Source: Actinoplanes utahensis | GTDB taxonomy: Bacteria > Actinomycetota > Actinomycetes > Mycobacteriales > Micromonosporaceae | NCBI RefSeq assembly: GCF_016862455.1 | Contig: NZ_BOMZ01000083.1 | Span: 59,825-123,824, forward strand | Direction of reading: 5' to 3' | DNA length: 64,000 nucleotides | Shown here: positions 60,125 through 64,000 of the stretch, one piece after another | How the letters are laid out: each line of letters begins with the position of its first letter | Numbering within the stretch: the stretch's first letter is position 1 | Notes under the pieces: generated by a model | Told to the model about the DNA's origin: nothing | The model's database searches: none | What the model saw: only the letters and a program-made list of their open reading frames with translations | Program-made: the position numbers and the translations under genes

Positions 60125-60149
60125 AAACCGCAAACGCCGTTCGCAGTTT
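60125..60149. promoter_or_regulatory. Imperfect palindrome upstream of the alpha/beta hydrolase gene
   Basis: AAACCGCAAAC-GCC-GTTCGCAGTTT has 11-bp arms with two mismatches and directly follows TACACT (60117-60122), a good -10 box. A repressor there would block the promoter at 60178 and possibly the divergent esterase-GH42 gene. Confidence 0.5.
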
Positions 60150-60177
60150 CTCAGCTCAGTTTCCCAGGGAGGCCGAT

Positions 60178-61035
60178 GTGACTCAGGACTGGACCGTGCA
60201 GCGGGTGCCGGCGGCTGACGGCGCCGAGATCGTGCTCCACTCGATCGGCGCCGGACCGGGCGTCGTCGTGGTGCACGGCGGCGGCGTCACCATCGCGATG
60301 TACCGGCGGCTCGCCCTCCGCCTGGCCGACCGCTTCACCGTGCACCTCTACAACCGCCGCGGCCGGGCCGACGCCGCCGCACGTGCCGAGCCGTACGACG
60401 GCGAGCAGGACATCGACGACCTCGCCACCCTGCTGACCTGGACCGGCGCCCGCAACGTGATCGGCCACAGCAGCGGCGGCTTCATCGCCCTGCAGGGCGC
60501 CGCCCGCCGGCTGCCGATCGGCCGGCTCGCCCTCTACGACCCTGCGGTCCAGGTCGACGGCATCGGTCCCACCACCGGCTGGCTGCCGGCCGCACGGGAG
60601 GCCGCGGCCGCCGGCGACATCCCCCGCGCCATGGCCCTCACCTCGGCCGGCATCAACACGCATGCGGCCGCGACCCGCCTGCCGCTGTTCCTCCAGATCG
60701 CCATCTGCCGGCTGTTCCTGCGGACCTCCATCGGCCGCACCATGGGCGAGCTCCTCCCGACCACCCTCGACGAGTCCCAGCTGATCCACCGCCACGACGG
60801 CCCGCCCGAGCAGTGGGCCGGCGTCGAGGCCGAGGTGCTGCTGGCCTGCGGAGCCGCCGGCCCGCCCTACTACCGGCCGATCAACGAGGCCCTGGCCGCC
60901 GTCATGCCGCACGCCCGCAGCCTGATCGTGCCGCGCGCCGGCCACGACGCCCTCAACCGTGCCCCGCAGCATCTGGTCGACGCGCTCGCCGACTTCTTCA
61001 CCGCCCCGGTCACCTCCGAGCCGGCCGGGCCGTGA
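60178..61035 (+). CDS. Alpha/beta fold hydrolase
   Basis: A 285-residue hydrolase: GPGVVVVHGGGVTIAMYRRL near the start, nucleophile elbow NVIGHSSGGFIALQGA (Ser ~102), and base His in VPRAGHDALNRAPQHL. The family covers esterases and C-C hydrolases; substrate unknown. GTG 60178 has GGGAGG 5 bp upstream. It is divergent from the esterase-GH42 gene. Confidence 0.87.
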   Translation: MTQDWTVQRVPAADGAEIVLHSIGAGPGVVVVHGGGVTIAMYRRLALRLADRFTVHLYNRRGRADAAARAEPYDGEQDIDDLATLLTWTGARNVIGHSSGGFIALQGAARRLPIGRLALYDPAVQVDGIGPTTGWLPAAREAAAAGDIPRAMALTSAGINTHAAATRLPLFLQIAICRLFLRTSIGRTMGELLPTTLDESQLIHRHDGPPEQWAGVEAEVLLACGAAGPPYYRPINEALAAVMPHARSLIVPRAGHDALNRAPQHLVDALADFFTAPVTSEPAGP

Positions 61036-61084
61036 TCGGCGACCGGACGACGCGACCGGCCGCCGGGTGCGCCGTGCCGTGAGC

Positions 61085-61175
61085 GGCACAGCGGTCCCGT
61101 GACTCGCGGCGGCCACGGCAGGCGTCCCCTCACGACCGTCCCCCGGTGCCACTCGTGCACGCCCTTCCGGTCCGG
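61085..61175 (+). repeat. Partial copy of the dispersed ~200-bp element
   Basis: CGGCGGCCACGGCAGGCGTC followed by CCCTCACGACCGTCCCCCGG matches the centre of the elements at 15831 and 62231. The rest of the 557-bp gap to 61592 holds a GCGGGCGGGCAC low-complexity array (61345-61412) and no gene. Confidence 0.65.
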
Positions 61176-61344
61176 TCAGCGGCGGATCGGACCGGGCCGA
61201 TGGTGAGTGCCGCCTCGATCGGCCCGCGACGACCGGCCGGGGTTCTCCGGCTGCGAGTGACCCGGTCAGGCCGCGGCACGGACCGGGCAGCTCGACAGCG
61301 TCGTGGTCAGGGCAGCCGGTCAGGCGCCGGTACACCCGCAGGCA

Positions 61345-61412
61345 AGTAAGCGGGCGGGCGGGCACGCGGGCGGGCGGGCACGCGGGCGGGCGGGCACGCA
61401 CGCGGGCGGGCG
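61345..61412. repeat. GCGGGCGGGCAC simple repeat
   Basis: Five or more copies of a 12-16-bp CGGGCGGGCACG-type unit; purely intergenic. Confidence 0.8.
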
Positions 61413-61592
61413 GGCAATCAGGCAAGCCGCAACCGGGCAACCGGCGCTCGCTGGCCTCCCGGAAGCAACCTCCGGGAAGGCCCGCCACGAATCGCGCCGG
61501 TGAGGGCCGGGCCGTCGCTGCCCGCCTTCGCCGCGCAAGGACGGGTCCGGGGGCCGCCTGGTTTCGGCGACCCCCGGGCCCCGAGGGTGGTG

Positions 61593-62054
61593 TCAGCCGG
61601 CGTACGGGGCGGCGACGTCGAGGATCCAGGTGACACCGAAGCGGTCGGTGAGCATCCCGAAGCCCGGCGCCCATGCCGAGGGGCCGTACTCCTCGATGAC
61701 CTCGGCGCCGTCGGCGAGTCCGCCCCACAGTCCGCCGACCTCCTCGGCGGTCTCACCGCGCACGGAGACGAAGAACCGCTCACCGGTCAGCGTCCTGCCG
61801 TGTTCCCGGACGGTGGCGGCGGGCACGGCCGCGGCCGGCGAGTCGGCGGGCACGTCGTAGGCCATGATCCTGAACCCGTTCTCGGCGACGACCTGGCCGA
61901 AGACGACTTCGTCAGCGCCGGGCAGGTCACCGGGCATCCCGAAGTCGCCGTACGTGACGACCGTGCGGTCGCCGCCGAACACCGACTGGTAGAACTCCAG
62001 TGCCGCGCGGGCGTCACCGCGGAAGTTCAGGTGCGTAGTGGTCGTGATCGTCAT
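61593..62054 (-). CDS. PhnB-like VOC family protein
   Basis: A 153-residue VOC protein of the PhnB/DUF1338-like demethylubiquinone-type group: THLNFRGDARAALEFYQSVF, FGMPGDLPGADEVVFGQVVA, FFVSVRGETAEEVGGLWGGL, DRFGVTWILDVA. Catalytic function unproven for the group. AAGGAG lies 7 bp before ATG 62054. Upstream, 430 bp carry only repeat elements. Confidence 0.9.
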   Translation of the reverse strand: MTITTTTHLNFRGDARAALEFYQSVFGGDRTVVTYGDFGMPGDLPGADEVVFGQVVAENGFRIMAYDVPADSPAAAVPAATVREHGRTLTGERFFVSVRGETAEEVGGLWGGLADGAEVIEEYGPSAWAPGFGMLTDRFGVTWILDVAAPYAG

Positions 62055-62165
62055 GCTGTGCTCCTTGATGATTGTTCTCGGACATCGATCAGGCCCTAGG
62101 AACCGAGCCGTGGCGTTCTCAGCCCTGCCACGGCGGCTCCAGGTGGTTGCGGTTCTTTCCCGGCC

Positions 62166-62210
62166 GGTTCTCACGGCTGTCTCGAGGCGTTCAAGACAGC
62201 CGTGAGAGCC
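62166..62210. repeat. Dispersed hairpin element, extra copy
   Basis: GGTTCTCACGGCTGTCTC and its near-complement (two mismatches) enclose a 9-nt loop (GAGGCGTTC). It lies 20 bp from the hairpin of the adjoining ~200-bp element, giving two hairpins in tandem. Confidence 0.8.
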
Positions 62211-62230
62211 AGCCGGTGCGGATCTTGTCC

Positions 62231-62430
62231 GGCTGGTGGTGAGGGCTGTCTCGAGGTGCTTGAGACAGCAGTGAGAGCCAGCCGGGGGTGAGCGGGACGG
62301 GCAGGCATGAGCCGCACCCGGGGGAGGGTCGTGAGGGGACGCCTGCCGTGGCCGCCGCGAGGCACGGGACGCTGTGTGGCCCGTACCAAGGCATGGGGTG
62401 AGAGAAGTGCGGCGGACCGGAAGCGGACCG
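62231..62430 (-). repeat. Dispersed ~200-bp intergenic element, copy 2 (reverse orientation)
   Basis: Read on the minus strand this copy matches 15831-16028 along its whole length and ends in the same type of hairpin (62231-62283, 9-nt loop GAGGTGCTT). A partial duplication of its other end (GGATCGGAAGTGGACCGG) continues to about 62478. It lies between the DUF1761 and PhnB-like genes. Confidence 0.8.
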
Positions 62431-62484
62431 ACCGCCGTGGTGGTGGTGCGGTGGATCGGAAGTGGACCGGCCGCCGCCGTGGTG

Positions 62485-62898
62485 TCAGAGGGTCTGGAGG
62501 ATGGCGCTGACGAGCAGGCTGCCGACGATGTTGTAGCCGCCGGAGATCGTGGCGTAGAGCAGCGGCCGGGGGAAGTTGGGATTGATGGCGATGGTGAGGG
62601 TGTTGGCGGCCAGGTAGCCGGCGCCGACGATGAGCCCGAACAGCAACGCGTCGCCGTAGGTGTCGATCTTCAGTGCGGCCATCAGGACCGCGCTGGTGAG
62701 CGTGATGGTCAGGCTCGTCGCCGCCGGGCCGGCGAGGAACAACGGCGTGGACGGCGCTTTCGCGCCGGGCTCCCGGCCGAGGGAGCGGTGGTAGGCCCGG
62801 GGGAACAGGGCCGCGAACCAGAGGCCGCCCAGCAGGGTCAGGGCGAGGAAACCGGCCAGGATGCCGAACCAGTGAAGATCGGCGAGAACATCGAACAT
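62485..62898 (-). CDS. DUF1761 family membrane protein
   Basis: A 137-residue protein with four hydrophobic helices, the DUF1761 layout: WFGILAGFLALTLLGGLWFA, FPRAYHRSLGREPG loop, LTITLTSAVLMAALKIDTYG, GLIVGAGYLAANTLTIAINP, LLYATISGGYNIVGSLLVSA. Function unknown. It is divergent from the WYL regulator at 63004 with an inverted repeat in between, so it is the likely target of that regulator. Confidence 0.88.
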   Translation of the reverse strand: MFDVLADLHWFGILAGFLALTLLGGLWFAALFPRAYHRSLGREPGAKAPSTPLFLAGPAATSLTITLTSAVLMAALKIDTYGDALLFGLIVGAGYLAANTLTIAINPNFPRPLLYATISGGYNIVGSLLVSAILQTL

Positions 62899-62961
62899 GT
62901 GGGTCTCCGTACGAGAGAAGGGTCTTCCGCCGACCGGCGCGTGACCAAGATTCGCAGCGGT

Positions 62962-62982
62962 AGGTGACAGGGTGTGGCACCT
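62962..62982. promoter_or_regulatory. Inverted repeat operator between DUF1761 and WYL genes
   Basis: AGGTGACA-GGGTG-TGGCACCT has 8-bp arms with one mismatch and a 5-nt centre, 21 bp before the WYL start. The TGACA core and spacing match 49254-49278. Confidence 0.65.
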
Positions 62983-63003
62983 TTCTGCCGCAGAATCAGG
63001 TTC

Positions 63004-64000
63004 ATGGCGAAGACCTCCGCGCGTCTGCTGGCTCTGCTCTCCCTGTTGCAGACCCGCCGGGACTGGTCCGGCACCGCGCTGGCCGGCCGGCTGGACGTCA
63101 GCCTGCGTACCGTGCGCCGCGACGTCGACCGGCTGCGTGAGCTCGGCTATCCCATCGCCGCGGCCAAGGGCCCGGAAGGGGGTTACCGGCTCGGCGCCGG
63201 CACCGACCTGCCCCCGCTGCTGTTCGACGACGACCAGGCCGTCGCCCTCACCGTCGCCCTGCAGATCGCCGCGACGACCCGGGGCAGCGGCCTCGCCGAA
63301 TCCGCCGAACGGGCGCTGAACACCATCCGGCAGGTGATGCCCGCACGACTACGGCACCGCGTCACGGCGCTCGACGTCACCGCCGTCGACGGGTCCCCCG
63401 CGCAGCCGGCCGAGCCGGTCGGCGGGGATGCTCTGCTGACCATCAGCGCCGCGGTGCACGCCCGCGAGGTCCTGCGCTTCGACTACGGCTCCGGCGGCAC
63501 CCCGGCCGCGCGCCGCGCCGAACCGCACCACGTGATCACCCGGGGCGGCCGGTGGTACCTCGTCGCCTGGGACCTCGACCGTGACGACTGGCGGACGTTC
63601 CGCGTCGAGCGGATGGCCCTGCGCACTCCCCACGGGCCACGCTTCACGCCCCGCGCGCTGCCCGGCGGGGACGTCGCCACGTTCGTCACCGGCGCCTTCC
63701 GCGGTTCCGGCGACGCCACCGGCGACTGGCCCTGCCGCGGCACGGTGATCCTCGACCTGCCGGCCGCGGTCGTGGCCCGCCACACCCGGGACGGGCTCGT
63801 CGAGCCGATCGCCACCGACCGCTGCCGGCTCACGCTCGGGTCCTGGTCGTGGCCGGGTCTCGCCGCCGCCTTCGCACGTTACGACGCCGACATCGAGGTC
63901 GTCGGCCCCGGCGAGCTCACCGAGGCCTTCGCGGATCTCGCCCGCCGACTCTCCCGAGCCGCGGCCGGCCGCGTCGCCACACGGGCTCCGGCCGGCGGCG
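63004..64000 (+). CDS. WYL-domain transcriptional regulator, 3'-truncated by the window end
   Basis: The frame is open from ATG 63004 to the last base (332 codons visible). An HTH_11 domain (TALAGRLDVSLRTVRRDVDR, residues ~25-44) precedes a helical segment and a WYL domain (AAVHAREVLRFDYGSGG, HHVITRGGRWYLVAWDLDRD, WRTFRVERMALRTP), then the C-terminal extension ending GPGELTEAFADLARRLSRAA. The family length is ~320-330, so it is almost complete. It is divergent from the DUF1761 gene and shares an operator type with the VOC/WYL pair at 49 kb. Confidence 0.9.
   Translation, partial: MAKTSARLLALLSLLQTRRDWSGTALAGRLDVSLRTVRRDVDRLRELGYPIAAAKGPEGGYRLGAGTDLPPLLFDDDQAVALTVALQIAATTRGSGLAESAERALNTIRQVMPARLRHRVTALDVTAVDGSPAQPAEPVGGDALLTISAAVHAREVLRFDYGSGGTPAARRAEPHHVITRGGRWYLVAWDLDRDDWRTFRVERMALRTPHGPRFTPRALPGGDVATFVTGAFRGSGDATGDWPCRGTVILDLPAAVVARHTRDGLVEPIATDRCRLTLGSWSWPGLAAAFARYDADIEVVGPGELTEAFADLARRLSRAAAGRVATRAPAGG

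Overview
The window is about 72% GC by eye, uses GTG and TTG starts freely, and packs many genes with 4-bp ATGA/GTGA stop-start overlaps. The gene content (ECF41 sigma factor, rpf-type LysM gene behind a c-di-AMP riboswitch, DivIVA, YwiC, F420-type remnants, many TetR/WYL/PadR regulators) fits a chromosome of a high-GC filamentous actinomycete, most likely Micromonosporaceae (Actinoplanes-like). The genus is inference. No rRNA, canonical tRNA, transposase, phage or CRISPR locus was found.

Layout. 1-9.9 kb: housekeeping and resistance genes (VOC, GNAT, TetR, FMN-dependent lactate monooxygenase-like enzyme, MFS, an SMR pump with its TetR and operator, a broken LLM oxidoreductase, a lipoprotein, cysK-epsC, YwiC, DoxX). 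10-15.8 kb: a membrane GGDEF-EAL protein, a PadR-regulated acyl-CoA dehydrogenase and an MpaB-type oxygenase. 16.4-25.1 kb: the most unusual region, a minus-strand cluster of a DUF2201/vWA protein (frameshifted), a MoxR AAA+ ATPase, three paralogous ankyrin proteins and a leucine-rich-repeat protein. Its two transcription blocks are each preceded by a degenerate tRNA-like element. 25.1-29.3 kb: orphan hypA and a TetR/hotdog-patatin fusion/AidB-like operon with two palindromic operators. 29.4-31.7 kb: an ECF sigma factor operon with unknown partners. 31.7-38.4 kb: PucR regulator divergent from an aldolase-aminotransferase fusion and an FGGY kinase, then an orphan PotD-like binding protein. 38.5-41.2 kb: S24-like protein, a doubly broken pseudogene, and an AhpD-like/ECF41 pair. 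41.2-44 kb: a tandem-repeat-rich stretch holding a DivIVA-domain protein and an AbfB-domain membrane protein. 44-47.3 kb: cupin, WD40-like protein and a LacI regulator whose likely operator recurs upstream of the AbfB gene. 47.3-54.3 kb: small enzymes with WYL and TetR regulators, an unknown zinc-ribbon protein and an epoxide hydrolase. 54.4-57.3 kb: alpha/beta hydrolase remnant, rpf-LysM gene with riboswitch, CPBP protease with a coupled 50-residue membrane protein, GNAT. 57.3-64 kb: esterase-GH42 beta-galactosidase fusion, alpha/beta hydrolase, VOC, DUF1761 and a truncated WYL regulator.

Three themes recur. Regulators sit beside readable palindromic operators (SMR/TetR, PadR, TetR-fusion operon, PucR, LacI, two WYL genes). 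A family of intergenic hairpins with a constant 9-nt loop and a larger ~200-bp dispersed element occur in several gaps. At least four broken genes (5.3, 17.1, 38.8 and 54.4 kb) show ongoing decay, or sequencing frameshifts. Gene starts were chosen from ribosome-binding sites and overlaps. Functions are family-level calls from sequence motifs read by eye.
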